Origin: a virus | Virus record (IMG/VR): IMGVR_UViG_3300033146_007470 | Span: 1-53,938 of that record | Direction: 5' to 3' (one strand) | DNA: 53,938 nucleotides | In this document: one piece after another, positions 53,858 to 53,938 of the stretch | How positions within the stretch are numbered: position 1 is the first letter of the stretch | Layout of the letters: each line of letters starts with the position of its first letter | Notes under the pieces: generated by a model | What the model was told of the DNA's origin: nothing | Seen by the model: the letters and a program-made list of their open reading frames with translations, nothing else | Database searches by the model: none | Made by a program: the position numbers and the translations under genes

Positions 53858-53938
53858 ATGGGCTACAGAAATTATATAGCAAGAATTAATAAAGAAGACT
53901 ACGTTAAATCTCGTTTAATAGATGATGAAGAATACAGA
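53858..53938 (+). CDS. Start of a gene cut by the window end
   Basis: ATG 53858, 1 base after the nadE stop; 27 codons visible (MGYRNYIARINKEDYVKSRL...). Coupled to nadE. Product unknown. Confidence 0.55.
   Translation, partial: MGYRNYIARINKEDYVKSRLIDDEEYR

Overview
The window is AT-rich, densely coding DNA, almost all of it on the + strand. Short genes overlap head to tail (ATGA or TAATG junctions). There are about twenty tRNA or tRNA-like genes, many free-standing homing endonucleases, split inteins and very few recognisable cellular operons. This is the accessory and metabolic arm of a large tailed-phage genome, probably a jumbo phage. I see no terminase, capsid, portal, polymerase or tail gene, so the structural modules lie elsewhere. 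All three stop codons are used, so the standard code is assumed. The host cannot be named. It is probably flagellated: the phage carries a FliN-like and a MotA-like protein. The REC-PAS-HisKA_2 kinase architecture is common in spirochaetes among others.

Layout. 1-3.6 kb: a Gly/Arg-rich protein, tRNA-Gln, a tandem pair of odd tRNA-like genes, a membrane protein, a tRNA-Thr interrupted by a group I intron, and about 2 kb of structured non-coding RNA with a GIY-YIG endonuclease and a tRNA-Glu inside it, closed by a strong terminator. 3.6-10.3 kb: two histidine kinases, a STAS-domain protein, a macrodomain protein and a phage-encoded RNase P RNA. 10.3-25.5 kb: a tRNA array alternating with small early-type genes. 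Zinc-finger homing endonucleases are lodged against or inside tRNA genes, and small operons start from a recurrent TTGGAC/TATAAT promoter. 25.5-31.8 kb: YqeY-like protein, zinc-ribbon proteins, Hpt, PurA, NifU-like protein, GIY-YIG endonuclease, thioredoxin. 32-39.7 kb: conserved phage hypotheticals, the FliN-like gene, two repeat-type endonucleases, a SLOG protein and the only non-endonuclease gene on the minus strand. 39.7-45.5 kb: clpS followed by clpA. clpA is broken into three ORFs by two split inteins, one at each Walker A motif, each interrupted by an antisense Vsr-like homing endonuclease. 45.5-48.6 kb: a run of overlapping small hypotheticals. 48.7-53.9 kb: NadM-Nudix, nicotinamidase and NadE.

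How the genes may work together (inference). PncA, NadM-Nudix, NadE and the macrodomain protein form most of a deamidating NAD+ salvage route with ADP-ribose clean-up, suited to countering NAD-depleting host defences; nicotinate phosphoribosyltransferase is not in the window. RNase P RNA plus the tRNA array could keep tRNA maturation under phage control. ClpS/ClpA could redirect host ClpP. The FliN-like and MotA-like proteins, with the kinases and the STAS protein, suggest intervention in host motility or signalling.

Data caution. At least nine genes carry single-base frameshifts, mostly one base short in a homopolymer, so some of the pseudogenes listed may be sequencing errors.
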